A stretch of DNA of 64,000 bases from Hysterium pulicare CBS 123377 (GCA_000467715.1 AJFK01000036.1:62001-126000), one strand, 5' to 3'. Positions 31,940 to 44,546 are shown, counted from the stretch's first letter. Made by a program: numbers and translations. The notes: generated from the sequence alone by a model not told the origin.

Positions 31940-34900
31940 TCATGTATAAACTTCCTCCGTAAACGCATTCAGCCCCAACCCCTCCTTCGCGATATCCTCA
32001 TCCTTGAGGAAAAGCAAAGGCATCTCCACCACCGTTCCCTTGATCTGACTCAACACTTCCTTAACATCTCTAACACCACCCGGGAAATCTTCCGCAACTA
32101 CATGTCCCCATTTGTACTGAGAGGGCTTTTGATCCAGCTTCTTGTCCTTATCCTTCTCTTCTTCCTTGAAGAATCGCTCGTAGTAGTCATCATATTGCTT
32201 CCAAGTCCTCACACCATCATGTGGTACAGGATGGAAGACCTTCGCAAAAGCACCCGTGTTCGTGTTGGCGCGGATATTCCAAAAGTTCTGAAAGTCGTCG
32301 GACAGGGGATCTGCAACTTGCTGGTCTTCGGGGGAGTCCCAGTCATAGATGTTGGGAACGCCAATAGGTTCGTAATTCTGGTCTGGATGATCTATGACTT
32401 GGGGTTTGAGAAGACCAAGGTGCTTGCGAAATATTTGGCGACGGAGAGAAGCAGCGAATTTGGAGGCACGATAAGGACGGCCATCCATGTATGATTCGCA
32501 TGGTGCGGGGTCTTCGACTATGATGGCTATTTCAGAGTCGTGGTCGCCAAGTTGGGAGCGATCGTTCAAGTTTGCTGAACCGCAGATGACAATGCGGTCG
32601 TCGGCGATCAGCAACTATATGGAGTCAAAGTATACTCACGCAAATGATGAGGGTTTAGATACTAACCTTGCTGTGAATGTAAAGCTCCTCGCTCACGAAC
32701 GCATCAATCTCATCCATAGCTCCGCCCTCCCATGGCACATTTCGAATGTCTTCACCACCAAGCATGTAGCATTCCGCTACAGAATCCCACCTTCCACTAC
32801 CTAGGCCTTGCATACTTCCAATCTCGGAAGCACCTTGTTGGTATGCCTGATAAGCGTCTGGTTTACTCTGACCAGGAGTTTGACCATATCCGGAATCCAT
32901 CTCGTATACGGGCGCCGGCTCTTGTCCAAGTGATTCAGGAGGTGGCGCACGATATGGCTGATAAGTCTCTTTACTGTCGCTTGCGTAGACGCCGCCATAG
33001 GCAACATCGTGCTCCTCTCGAGCCTGCTCATATGAAACGCCGCTGCGTTGTTCCGCAGCCCGCATTGCTCCGCTTGCATTGATACGATCATAACTAAAGC
33101 TGTTAGTAACGGATTTGATACAGAGCTTGTCTAGCTAAATCTAAAGAAAACTAAAGAAGTGATGTTTGAAAGCCAAACTCATACCTGCGCAGGTTGTAGA
33201 ATCGGATGTATTCCACAGGATTGAAGCCAGCCTTTGCGATTGTCTCATAGATACTGTAACCACCTCTGTTAATGGAATTATATTGAAATTCCATGATGGC
33301 ACGAGTGCTGAGAGCGTCATCGCTCCTAAGATCTCCAGCGAATGCAGGGACTGCCGGCATGAGGACCATCATTTTGTACTTTTCGCCATTTCTGGCGGCT
33401 CGAAGAATGCGCTCCACAATTGCGGCGGCGATCTTATTCTTGATTGGTTTCTGACCATCGGACGTCGCAGTGATAAAAAATTGGTTTTCAATATAAACGA
33501 AGTGCTCGCTGTTGCGAATTACTTCGCAATACGCATTAGCGATTGAATGCTATTAACGTCAGTATGTCTCGCGCAAAGCATTAAAGACAGCAGACGCAGT
33601 AATACTGTCGCCAGCCTTCCCACATCTTACACGATGGAAACGGCGGATACATACCTCGAGTGGAACACCGTGGCTCCATTTCGCGCAGCTGCGAGCAATT
33701 TGACACGTAACACCGTTCCGCGATGCATCAGAGTATTGCTCCCCTTGTTGGCTGTGGTGATGACGTTGTTCCATCCGTTGCATGCCTTCACCGACACGCC
33801 CCCGAAGTTTCTCGCGGAAACTGCCTCCTTGGCCGTCGTTTCCAAACAGTCCACGTTCCCCCTCATGTTCCCCTTCGTATTCGTCGCCACCGAACCCGCG
33901 TTGGTCTTCCTCGCCTTCCTCCATACTGCGGTATTGTTGCGAAGGTGGAGGCGGGTACTGACCCGATGAATCTGGACCAAGGAAGCTTGCCGGAACATGT
34001 CCAGGCGGTGACAGTTTCGAGTATCTGTCGTCCTTGCGAACGTTGTATTTTTCATCATAGATGAAGTTCCATCGTTCGACGAAATGCTCCTTTAGATCTT
34101 GGACAACTGGGCCTGTCAGGCAGAGTGACAAATCAGACCAGCCCATGCGCGAGTTCTTGGTTCTGTCTAATTTATTATTCTGCCAATTGACAACATCCTG
34201 GAAGTCCATTATTCTGGCGTTGTTGTAATCCTGGCCGGGGAAAACAATTCTATCAAGATCTCCTGGGTGGACATCTGCAATGGAATGCTGGTTGGTGTCC
34301 CAACGCCCATAGCAAAGATCCAGCCCTCCCATGAAGGCGGTGTTGCCGTCTATTAGGCAGAGTTTCTCGTGATGAGCCCAATATAACACTGTATCCTCAT
34401 TCATTCCGTAGATGGCTTTCAGACTATCCCCGGGAAGCTGGGCCAATTTTGAGGTACTGAGGGACATGTTTTGTAGCGAAGATATGAAGGAAGACTGAAG
34501 GGTCTGCCGGTCTGGAAGATGGTCTGGATGCCGGAACACGGCGATATTTGGGTGGAGGTCTTCCAAGGCATGCTTTGTATGGGATGAAGAGACTGTAATA
34601 GGCGGAGCAATCAGCGGGTTCGTCTTCTCGACTTCTTCGAGCGATTTGAATATGACGTGTAGGCCCGCACGTGTGAGAGATTTGGTAAAACGGTCCGTTG
34701 AACCAGGAAGAAGGGAATGCAGGTATTCGGGAAGAGTTGGGTTCAACAACTTACGAGTCAATGCTTGAGTTACCTCCTTATAAACAATGATATTGACCTT
34801 GACGCCTCGCTGGGCGGCAGATTGCAACATTCGATCAATTCGATATTGCTCGAACTTGGCTGGAGGTCTCCGGAGATACAGCTCTGGTGAGAGCCACCAA

Positions 34901-35674
34901 TCGAGGATCCATATTGACTCCCTGGCACGCTCCAAAGCCACCGAAACTGCCCACATGTAGCCGCAAGCATCCACATACCATTTGATATCGTTTCCGTATC
35001 TCTCTGGTGCAAAGCTGAGGAATCGATGCTCCGCATGGTGGTCATGAGTGCCGTCACTACATGTGCCACTATCGTGGGTATGGCTGTGTATTTCTCCTTG
35101 GCCGGAAAGCCTATCTTTTATCTCACTGCCAATTCCATGTATAGCCCCATGCAGCTTATCGAACATAGAGGACATTCCGCCGCCGCCGCTAGAGTAGGAT
35201 TGCTGAGGTTGGGAGGAGGATTGCTGGCCAAGGTGGGGCTGGTAGGTCTGCGTGATATTCTATGGGATACGTCAATTCCAGTTCTTTCAACAGTAAAGTA
35301 TGCTGGAGGTATAGGATATAGGATATAGGATATAGGATATAGGATATAGAATATAGATAATGACGGAGGGCCAAAAGGAAATAATGAAAACCTTGGAATA
35401 GAGGGGTAATACTAGGGCCCATGATGGACTAGAGCTCACTTGCTTCAGGGCAAGAAGGTCTCTCGTACTGGAGAGGAGGACTCAGGAACGGAGTTGTAGA
35501 AGGCAGGCATGAATGAAGCATGCAAGAAGATACTCTTACTGATTGCTCGGCCTGTGGTTTCCTGCCAAAAAAGCGTCTCGATACGTCTCCAATAATGCCC
35601 CTCTCTCCTTCGCCCTCTTGTTGGCCATGGTAGTCCCCATACGCCAACGGATCGTCACCACGATTGGAAGCCAT
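31940..35674 (-). CDS. Phospholipase D with two HKD motifs
   Basis: Hydrolyses phosphatidylcholine to phosphatidic acid and choline. Five exons: 35674-35540, 35247-33655, 33549-33185, 33093-32667 and 32614-31940; 1,064 aa, phases consistent. HKD1 is HHEKLCLIDGNTAFMGGLDL (His338); HKD2 is IHSKLLIADDRIVICGSANL (His838), split by an intron right after HSK. IVPSQ-like and FYNLRSYDRIN segments support eukaryotic PLD. There is no PX or PH domain; the N-terminus is Gly/Gln-rich, followed by a His-rich patch. Unusual insertions of acidic/Gly-rich sequence (QRGFGGDEYEGEHEGERG) between the two halves and a Gln/Pro-rich insert before HKD2 lengthen the protein compared with minimal PLDs. All catalytic residues are present. 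Intron 1 carries a heptanucleotide repeat. Confidence 0.9.
35311..35359. repeat. Heptanucleotide microsatellite (ATAGGAT)n in PLD intron 1
   Basis: Five exact copies of ATAGGAT followed by two diverged copies (ATAGAAT, ATAGATA), inside the first intron of the phospholipase D gene. Confidence 0.92.
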
Positions 35675-36178
35675 CTTTGGAGCCAGGGAAGAAGCGCAGC
35701 CCCCAAGCAACTAGGCTCACTCGATATTGTTTGCGTGGTGCAATGAAGCTGGAGTCGATTGCCCGTCTTGGCTGTGACTTTTCCGAGACTTACCCCACGT
35801 CACAGCGCTGTAGCTCCCCGCTAGACCCTGCCCCGATCATCGCCCGTGCATTTCGTGGCTGGCAGGGACTGGCGTGCACTCTGGGCGGCGTACTCATCAT
35901 CGCTCGCCATGCCAAGATACTCCTCAGAGATGCCGCGGAAGTCACTTGTCATGATGGTCTACATGCCGATAAAATACATCAGCAGCCGATGTCGTCGGCA
36001 GAGACCTGGACCGCTCAAGTGGATGACGTTGATCATACCTAACTGACAGTAGCAAGGATGACACACAGCATAGCAGTTCGGCGTTCATTCGGCACCTCCC
36101 CGCACACTTCGCCTCCATCCATGTGTCCCTTTGAAAGCACGAATAACTAGTTATATAGGACATCTCCTCTTGAGCATC
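35675..36178. other. Divergent promoter of phospholipase D and cyanase
   Basis: About 500 bp separate the two starts. No coding feature seen. Confidence 0.55.
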
Positions 36179-36900
36179 ATGCCTCCCGCATCTGCATTCG
36201 CGCTTTCCACCAGACTCACCACGCGTGCAATTGTCCCTGTTGCCTCCCATTTCGTTCGTCCTACAGCAGCATATCTAGCTTCTCGCGGCTTTAAGTCCAC
36301 AGCCTCCAACATGGCAAGCAAGCCCATTGTAACACTGGATGTGAGTGTCTCTGGCCAATTGTCAACCACGCTTTGCTGATTAGGCATGTCCAGTCCTCCC
36401 TCATCCCTCGCCTTCCCGAGTCCTCCCCAACCCTCTTTGAAGCCAAGAAAGCGAAGAACCTTACTTTCGAAGCCATCGCAAAGAAACTCGGTCGTGAAGA
36501 GGTGGCAGTTGCAGCACTATTCTACGGCCAAGCTCAAGCCTCTGCCGAGGATGTGAAGAACCTATCCGAAGTTCTCGATATTCCCTCGGAAAAACTAGAG
36601 TCGCAGCTTATGGGCATTCCCGACCGGGGAAGGACAATGGATATGCCCCCAAGGGAGCCATTGATCTACCGCTTGTTTGAGATCGTGCAGAATTATGGAT
36701 ATGCTTATAAGGCTGTGCTGAATGAGAAGTTTGGAGACGGCATTATGAGCGCTATCAGCTTTTCAACCAAAGTTGAGAAGGAAACGGATGAGAAGGGCGA
36801 TTGGGCTGTCATTACTCTCCGCGGCAAGTGGTGAGTTGTTCTTGTTCCAATAACGTCGCATGTCTAACAAGCTCTCAGGCTCCCATATTCTCGATTCTAG
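36179..36900 (+). CDS. cyn1: Cyanate hydratase (cyanase), possible mitochondrial presequence
   Basis: Converts cyanate plus bicarbonate to ammonia and CO2. Exons 36179-36340, 36394-36830 and 36879-36900 give 206 aa; the last exon encodes only the end of KWLPYSRF. The helical N-terminal domain ([20 protein letters not shown]) and the C-terminal catalytic domain ([31 protein letters not shown]) carry the active-site Arg, Glu and Ser in the YRLFE and IMSAI motifs. The first 44 residues ([20 protein letters not shown]) are basic and hydroxylated without acids, like a mitochondrial presequence, and are followed by [10 protein letters not shown], which resembles the usual fungal cyanase start. So two starts or dual targeting are possible. 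Confidence 0.93.
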
Positions 36901-37875
36901 AACCAGGGTGCAGAATGGAGGCCCTTCCCGTGTATGTACGTATGTGTAATTTTTGGGTAGTATTGAAAACATAATGGTAATCCTAAGGCTATACTATATA
37001 CGACCTATTATCTGAAGTGTGAACTCCTAAACGGAACGGAAGAAATGGTGTTTGGGACGGTTGAAAAGGTAGAGAATGGAGTCGAAATAAAGCGGCCGAA
37101 CAAAACGTTTCCCATGAAAAGGAGCGAGCCATGCTAGCATTACAATTCATCGTGAAAAGGTCGATACCTCTTTTTGGTAGAGCCAGTTGTGAACCAAATT
37201 ACGAGAAGGCTGACGATGTTACTACTTTGTCCAAATGCAAAATTACAAAGTGAGGAGATATGAGTGAGAAGAGAGATTTTCTATTGGGTGCTATTCTCAA
37301 ACATTCAAAATTTCATACAATTACATGGATGACTCTTTCACTTTCCTGATAATAGCTGATTATGAATAGATTACTGCCATAGTACCCCTCATAGTAGATG
37401 TTACGACTCTCGTCCTACGTTGTAAAGTTACTCCCTTCGAACGGGGACCTCTTTTAAAGAATCTTACAAGGCTATCTGTCCCCTTACGCTTTACGGTATC
37501 TGACTTCTCAGTCTTGGCGCCCTCTACTTCCACTCGAACACAAGTCGCGGCTAGGAACAACTTCACTTCTCCTCACCGCCACTGCATTCTCTCACCTCTT
37601 CTTACCAACAGCCGCAGGTTGTAATTCACTTTCACTTCAACTATTCCTGCATCCAACTTCATCTATCAACCGACCACAACTGAAGTCTCAAAACTGCATT
37701 GGATGGGCATAAAAGCAAGCTTTCGTCAACATAGTCCAGCAATCTGCCCGTCGAGCTCAAGTCCACCCGGCTTCAGCTCTTCGGTCAGCCTCCCGTCTGA
37801 ACACGGCTTTATTGTTCAAGCAAGCAACCCGTCCAGAACCCGATCCAGTCGTTCACCAGCTTCCAGTGAGCCATC
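36901..37875. other. Intergenic, no gene seen
   Basis: 3' flank of cyanase and promoter of the C2H2 gene. A/T-rich around 37200-37350; C/T-rich leader-like sequence from 37560. Confidence 0.55.
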
Positions 37876-39500
37876 ATGCCTGCGCCACTTGAACCAATCA
37901 AACGCTTCAAGTGCACATACAAAGACTGTGTTGCATCTTTCGACACAGAGAAGGACATGAGGAAGCACAAAAAGAATAGTCGGGAACATGACTACTGCAC
38001 AAAATGCGACGAAGACTTTGACAGTTGGGACGAATTTGTGCAGCACAAGATCTATCGACCTGAAAAGCATCACACTGCTTGTAGAGTCTGCGGAGAGGAA
38101 TTCAAGTGTATTAGCGGCATGAAACGTCATGTTGAACTTGTAAGTTGCGATTCCACGTGTTCATATATATGACTTCGTCCTTTGCAATCACAGATCACTA
38201 ATGAACTCAAAGTCTCACCCAATCGATCAGCAGATCTCCTGTGTCGGATGTGGAGAAACCTTCCATCGCGCTTTTCAGCTCATGGATCACATGGAGTCCG
38301 GCCACTGCAAGAAGATCACGGCCCATCAATTTGCGGGCCATATCATGCATAAACACATCGTCAAGGCTCTTCTTTCCATACCAAATGAGCGGGATAGGCT
38401 CGAACGAAAGACAGGGAAATTCGAAGCTGCTCAGGACTCCGAGGAATGGGGAGGTATAACGTTGATTGACCAGGAGGAACCTGAAAGCCAAACTTTGCAA
38501 ACTAAACCACTCGAGCCAGAAATCCGACCTGAGGCACAGAATCCACCACAGAAATTAGGGCAGCGCTTCCCCCCTCTTCCATCATCGAAGGCCTCTCAAT
38601 TTGGTGCAGCTACGTCGTCGGCCCTGCTATCTAAATTGGAGAGTCTTTCTCTTTCCGCCAGTTCTGTGGGACACGACCATTATGGCGACAGTATCAACGG
38701 CTCCAAAAGCCAGTGGACCGAGGCCATGTCTATGAAACCACGCCCGACTGAATCGGATGCGGGCATGAAAGGCGGTGAGCCCCCGACGCCATCGTCAGGG
38801 GTTTGGCAAACCGGCAAGGCAGCCAAAACGCTATTCCCAGAGGCGAAATCGACGCCTTTGACGCAAGAGTGGGATCAACAGCTGCTGAAACGGGATGAAG
38901 AAATGGAAAAGGACCATGGTGTCAATATCTTCCGCAATAGATTTTGGGATCCAAGCAGTCAGGACTACAACCCAGAACGTTTCTGGCAACCCACGACTCA
39001 ACTATACAGTTGTCCGTTCCCGGCGTGCGAGTAAGTGAAAAGTAACCGACCAGCACTAGCATTGTGCAGCTGCGCCAATGACTGGACTAGCTGGCTGACT
39101 TTCGAATCTTAGGGAGCAATTCGATACACCTATCATGCTCGAGTCACACATCATGAATGAACATCGCATCTCTGCACAAAAGTGTCCTTCATGTTTGAAA
39201 TACTTCAGATCGACTACGGCTCTCATTGCCCACTTCGAGAATCCAGCCGCTAGATGTTGGATTTCCCAGACCGAGAAGTTCGGTGAATTCCTCGATCTGG
39301 CGTCTGGAGGGTTCCTTGGAGCTAAAGCTATTACACGCCCAGATCACAAAGATAGGAAGACAATAACATATATCAACGAAGATGGTGAACTGGAGAAACA
39401 CCACCCTCCTCGTATTGGGTATATTCAATACGAATCCACCTTGCCGTCGGATTGGAACCCCACCCCGGATCCATATGCTGGTTGGGTCAAAAAGTCCTAA
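37876..39500 (+). CDS. C2H2-type zinc-finger protein of unknown role
   Basis: Exons 37876-38139, 38213-39030 and 39113-39500 give 489 aa with consistent phases. The N-terminal part holds several C2H2-like units: FKCTYKDCVASFDTEKDM, YCTKCDEDFDSW, TACRVCGEEFKCISG and ISCVGCGETFHRAFQ. A low-complexity central part (Pro, Ser, Gln) contains LSKLESLSLSASSVG. After it come YSCPFPACEEQFDTP and QKCPSCLKYFRSTTAL, then a conserved-looking C-terminus ending DWNPTPDPYAGWVKKS. The arrangement, fingers at both ends with a WDPSSQDYNPERFW motif before the last pair, looks like a conserved ascomycete family, but I do not know its function. Confidence 0.85.
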
Positions 39501-40264
39501 GTTTGACATGATTACACCCAGCAGATCGGGCATTGCTCACTTGCAACTTGACGCTTTAGAGCAGCGACTCTTTACTTCAGATGGAAGGAAGTCGTCAACT
39601 TGACATCAATGGTGCAGGATGCAAGCGGCACAGGTTTATTGGTTTGGTTCTCCTTTTCAGGCCATCGAGCATGTCTCTGTCTGGCCTTTCCCCACTTATC
39701 TTTCTTCTCAGGGTCACCCAGCGGCATTTCAGACTCTTCATGTTCATGCATGTTTCCCCAGCGTGGATCCCCTCTAAATTGACTTGAATTCATTTTCACA
39801 GATCCCCACATCATACTCACTCACATAAAACTAGTTCCCCAAAATGTCCCCAAGATTGATTGCTCCCCTTAATCACCCACTACGGATACTTTCAAGGTTT
39901 TCGAGACCCCAGATCATGACAATGTTTACCTAATGGAGAGAGCTAGATAATATATTCATTGCTGATTGAGCAACATAGCTACCCCGTCATCTTCAACCCA
40001 ATTACTATATCATATGATCATCCAGTTGCTTCTTTCACCCATAGAAAGGTGTAGTAATCGACCAACGCCAGGATTAGTATGCCCTGAATTCTGGAAACAG
40101 TGCTCTCCAAGGTAGCTAAGCCATATCCAATACTCTCGGTAATGCCGACAAGGGAAAAATTCTGGCAACAGTAATGATCATTAACGCCCTGCTCCCGCTT
40201 CAATCCATAAATATTCAATCTTCTAAAACGGATATCATTCATTTGTACTCGATATTGCTTTACC
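39501..40264. other. Convergent intergenic region
   Basis: Between the C2H2 gene and the rhomboid gene, which converge. No gene seen. Confidence 0.55.
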
Positions 40265-41921
40265 TTAATACACATTAATGGGCAAAGAAGCATGCTCATT
40301 CAAACTAAACAGATCACGCTTATTGCTCGAGTTCTGAACAATCTGTCCGATATCGCACCAACCATGAACGGGCTAATATAAAATTAGCACATGTCTCATT
40401 TTATATTCTCGACTTCAAAGAGAGGTTATGGAAACTTACCAGACAGGATAACCGGTGGCACCAAGAACATGTATTCCTCCACTCGTAGAAATTCTTCAGT
40501 AGCAGAATAAATCCAATCAAGACGGCTACTAGACAGCCCGCGCGGAACAGCCACCATACCCACCATAGCGGTTTCCGGCCTTTGAAGAAACCAACGGGTT
40601 GTCTGACGAATTTGTTGAGGGGTTGCTTATTCGCCGAGCCTTCGGTTAATGGTTGCGTATCCACAGCCGAATAAGGGGGTTCATCGACGCCGATTCGTTC
40701 GCGGAGGAAAGGTGGAGAGTGGATGATACAGATGCCAAGAACAAGGCCCATCAAGAAACCGCCTATGTGGGAGAAATTGTCTAGTCCGGGAAGGAGCCCT
40801 AGAACGAAGGATATGGCGATGTCGAGGAGGAGAAAGAGGAGGTCTTTCACGGGACTTCGTCGCGTAGACCAATTGTAGAGGAGGTCGAGGAGGGTGAGAG
40901 CCAGGATGCCAAAGAGACAGCCTGATGCCCCGGTGGAGGCTATTCCTGGCGCTGCGTAGTTGCCTCCGAGGACGAACCCGAAGATACCAGAGCTGAAGTA
41001 GACGAGCGCGAAGCGCAGACTGCCAATTTCCTTCTCCATGTCCCGGCCTAGAGTTAACTGTAGGAGCATGTTGAATCCGATGTGGATGATGCCTGCATGT
41101 AGGAATATGGGCACAACGAACCGGAACGATTGATTCGGCTCATGCGAGTGGTCTGTGAGATTTGTGCCTGGGGCCTGATACGGCAAGCCGCCGAAACCAC
41201 ATAGTTGCGAAAGAGAACAGTTACCGGTTGTCGTCGTAGAATTAGGACATGGCCATGGGATTGCGGTGGTGGCATTCGTGACATCCGCAACATTGTGCAT
41301 GCACGGAACGAAGCGCGCGCCCATGTTTATCGTTACGAATGGGGATGGGCCTATCATAGGATTGAAAATCGGATGGATCTCTATCGGAGATTTAGTGAGG
41401 ATTGCGTTGTTGATCAGTTCGCCTATGAACACGGCGATTTGGACGGTTGTGAGAATGTAGCACATCCATGTTACACGGCCAGAGAGCCATCCTTTCTTTT
41501 TGCGCTTCTCTGGGGGGTAACCGTTGTTGTTGTTGTTGTTGTTGAGGGGATATCGTCCTTCGGGATCCGCGTTGAATCGAGTCGGACTCCCGCCCAGCTT
41601 GTTCTGTGAGTGTAACGGGATCGCGTTTTGGTCATTAAATGGGTCCCCATGTTGCTGCTGCCCATATGGATAATTTTGTCGTCCTCCTGTTACGCCGTGA
41701 TACGCCGTGTCCAGCGACGGCTGATGTTGCGGTTTTGTTAATGATGGATAATCTGGGTATGCGTGATCAGAGAAGGGTGATGTGACGGGTGATATATTTA
41801 GGGAGGATGTCGAGGCTCCCGTAGCATTCGGACGAACGTGTGGGGAGGGAGAGCCTGAAGGTACAGGTGGCAGAGGGGCGTCTTCTCGGCGGAAGGAGGA
41901 GTAGTAGTTGTTGGCAGCCAT
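40265..41921 (-). CDS. Rhomboid intramembrane serine protease
   Basis: Cleaves substrates within the membrane. Exons 41921-40440 and 40372-40265 join in phase 0 to give 529 aa; the second exon completes the Cys-rich end begun in CSWCHRLSCL with PVHGWCDIGQI. The first ~145 residues are cytosolic, disordered and Pro/Asn-rich, with seven Asn from a GTT/AAC repeat. The core has six to seven hydrophobic segments: helix 1 (WMCYILTTVQIAVFIGELI), the HAGIIHIGFNMLLQ helix carrying the conserved His and Asn, the active-site STGASGCLFG (Ser333) and the catalytic His385 in NFSHIGGFLMG. Ser and His are both present, so it should be active. A loop after helix 1 is long, with several N-glycosylation motifs. 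Substrates unknown. Confidence 0.92.
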
Positions 41922-42880
41922 TACGGGCTACCGAGGGAGAAGGAAAACGACTTTAGAAGAGAAGATGAGTTGTGAATATCTATTTGGGATTCAGATATTG
42001 CTATCGAGAAAGTAAAGTGAAGGCCAGGGGCAGGCTGGGCTGAGGTTGGCAACGAGTGACTGCGGTAGTAGCGACGGTTTCAGAAGTCGGGGAGAGAGTT
42101 GTGAAACCAGAGCCTCTTAGCAATTGCAATGCCCTCTCTAATCCAGGGTTCATAAGAAAACTGGCAAGTTGGTGTGCTGGGGCTGAGGGTGGAATGCGCA
42201 CGCGTTTTGTTGAAAGCTGAGGTTTGCTTTCGTCTTGGGGACCCGCTTCGTCGACATGCGCAGTTGGCTCTCCAGCCAGGTGCCACTCAGCCCTGCGCCA
42301 GCCAAGGCAAAGCCACAACACTACCTACGTAAGCTGTCGATCCATGTGCTTTAAATAAAACATGAGAGGCAATATGACGGCATATAACACAAATCTTTCT
42401 TTAACATCGGTGTGGTCTTCCGGTACGACTTGCCAACGGCCATCTTGTCCTGAATTATATCGTACTTGTCTCATTCTTGTAGTCTAACGTGCTGAGGCCT
42501 TCCAGTCCCTCAGCCCCCTGAATGTCCGGTTTCAGAATGTTAAAGCTCTTTTTTCTTCATAATCCAAAAACAGGGAAGAGACTGGACGTATGCTGCTCAA
42601 GCTCAAAGTACTCATATAACAGACCTATTACTATGGCGCCACTCTGCTCAATATGGGTAGACATGTCCGCTCTGCCTCTATTACCGCCCCGCTCTAACTC
42701 CCCATCCACCTCACTTCCCACCTCCATCTTCATCCTCTTCATTCTACTGCCCCCCGAGACCTACTCACTCATACTCCACAGATCGATTCGGGGCTTCTGA
42801 GCTAACGACGTGCTACTGGCGACCACTGCTACCAGGCAGCTAGCGGATCAAGACTAAGCCGATTATTCCCTCTTTCACTG
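41922..42880. other. Intergenic, no gene seen
   Basis: Upstream of the rhomboid gene. Frames at 42001-42321 and 42522-42800 lack coding features. Confidence 0.5.
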
Positions 42881-43241
42881 TCAAGGAGCAAACATTTGGG
42901 ATATCATATTCCAAGCCTGCTCTGGAATTGGGACGTGCGTGAATGGAAGCAAATGGCAGAACGACTGTTGTCTGCAGCTGTAATGGAAAGAGAGGAAGGA
43001 AACATACGAAGAAGCTATAAGGTCCGGTGAGATGAGGGAGTTGAGGAGATGCATTGATGACGTGAGCGATTGTTAGGATCGCTAGAAAAGTAGTCAATGC
43101 ATTAGCGATGTTGGAGTGGAAAGGGAGAAAGTTATGTTGAATTAGCACATCCGTACATTGGAGCAGGTTGAGATTTGATTTGAATGTTACACGGGCAGCT
43201 TCTTCCTCGCCTAAGGGAGAAATGCGAAGAAACATGAACAT
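42881..43241 (-). CDS. Doubtful three-exon mini-gene, about 64 aa
   Basis: A possible model uses exons 43241-43157, 43081-43008 and 42916-42881. Its translation starts MFMFLRISPLGEEEAARVTF, continues ILTIAHVINASPQLPHLTG and ends AWNMISQMFAP. The first intron has a GTACGG donor, GCTAATTC branch box and TTTTCTAG acceptor; the second a GTATGT donor and GAGCAG acceptor. Phases agree and a 16-residue hydrophobic stretch could be a membrane segment, but I do not recognise the protein and other acceptors would give a longer C-terminus. It could equally be a chance assembly. Confidence 0.28.
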
Positions 43242-43407
43242 GCAGGACTAAAATAACTTTGCTACTCTGAACTCCCAGCAACCTAAAAAACTATCAGCCC
43301 GAGACGGATGCTTGAGTGATAAATCCGCCTCAGATAATCCTACGCGCCACATAAATGCCATGAATGAGGGTCGCCACATCGTGTGCATCCACCAGAGCTG
43401 GAATAGC

Positions 43408-44546
43408 CTACTGTCGATGAAGTAGAATATTGTCGAGGTCTCTGCTCAAAGCCTCGACCTGTTCCCTTATTCCTCCAGCGGAATCGGTAGATCTCGGAGC
43501 CGGACTCGAGCTTGCGCTTGAGGGTAAGTCCGATTCGCTCCGATCGACTCTTTCAATACGAGATCTCGGCGTTGCCTTGCGTCGTTCAGGGGGCTGCTTG
43601 GGCGGTAGCTTGACTTTGTAGACACGGCGAGAGTTCCTAGAAGAATTCTGATGAGATGGAGTGGAAGCCGAAGAGCTAGCTTGAGTGGGAGTATTTGGTA
43701 ATGTTGTCGACTGATTTGGTGATGCAGTCGTTGCTGGAGTTGCAGCTTCAGAGCGCCTACTGCTTGTAGTTTCAGGAGTCTGGAATGATTAATCTAAATC
43801 CGTCCCAAGGGATGCTGGAGAGGAATACTTGCTTTAGTACAAGTCTCGAAGGGAGGGGATGACGACAACTTTGGCGAGGTTGGAGTCACCGTGACAAAGT
43901 ATCGTGGCACGTAGGTCTCAAAAGGTGCCCTACTCCCTTTGTAATACCCGTTATTCTTCTTCATCTGCATCAAGCCAAAGTCTTCCAGAAATTCTGCCGG
44001 CATGTCCTGCCTGTGCTTCTCAAACCTATCGACCTCCATCCCCCAAGAACATACGTCTACGATCATACGTCGAAGAGGGCTTTCCGGCATCGTGTTGTCA
44101 TAGACGAAGTCAAGAACGACTGGATGAACATTGCCTACTCTTAACATTTTCCTGAATTTGGTCGGAAACAGTGACATGGTGTCATTCTGAAGCTGCGGGA
44201 CTCCGAATTTGTCGGCCATAACCCAAAGCTTGCTAAGTTCCAACCACCCGGGGTTTTCATTGGACGGGAAGATCTTCCCACAGTACATCCACCCTAGGAA
44301 CTCGGCAAAAGTATCTGGGTCATCATCTGGTAGTGGAACGGCTTTAGTCTCAGCCTCAAGAAAGCGGCCGTTCAAGGCGTTGTCAAAGAAGGGTGAAAGA
44401 GTGCATAACAGCTCGATATGGGCGTCGAAGGGCACTTCGTCTGGACCAACATTGATATTGGCGATACCGCCAGTGAGGACGCTGTTGAAGTCAGCAAAAC
44501 GCTGGCAGAAGTGATACCCTACTCACTGCCGTGATAAAGGGGCCAT
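43408..44546 (-). CDS. BTB/POZ-domain protein with a GC-AG intron
   Basis: Exons 44546-44527, 44481-43833 and 43779-43408 give 346 aa. The first exon is only 20 nt (MAPLSR plus two bases). The BTB domain occupies about residues 8-110: FDAHIELLCTLSPFFDNALN, VPLPDDDPDTFAEFLGWMY and LWVMADKFGVPQLQNDTM are the usual fungal BTB strands and helices. The second intron begins GCAAGT rather than GT. Every GT alternative near the junction gives a frame with an early stop, whereas the GC donor restores the long Ser/Thr/Pro-rich tail (TPETTSSRRSEAATPATTAS) that ends SRDLDNILLHRQ. Such proteins often act as adaptors or nuclear scaffolds; no partner is known. Confidence 0.83.

Noticed and set aside
35189-35422. 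Minus-strand frame with repeated Tyr-Ile-Leu in PLD intron 1
   Set aside because: It is a translation of the ATAGGAT microsatellite.
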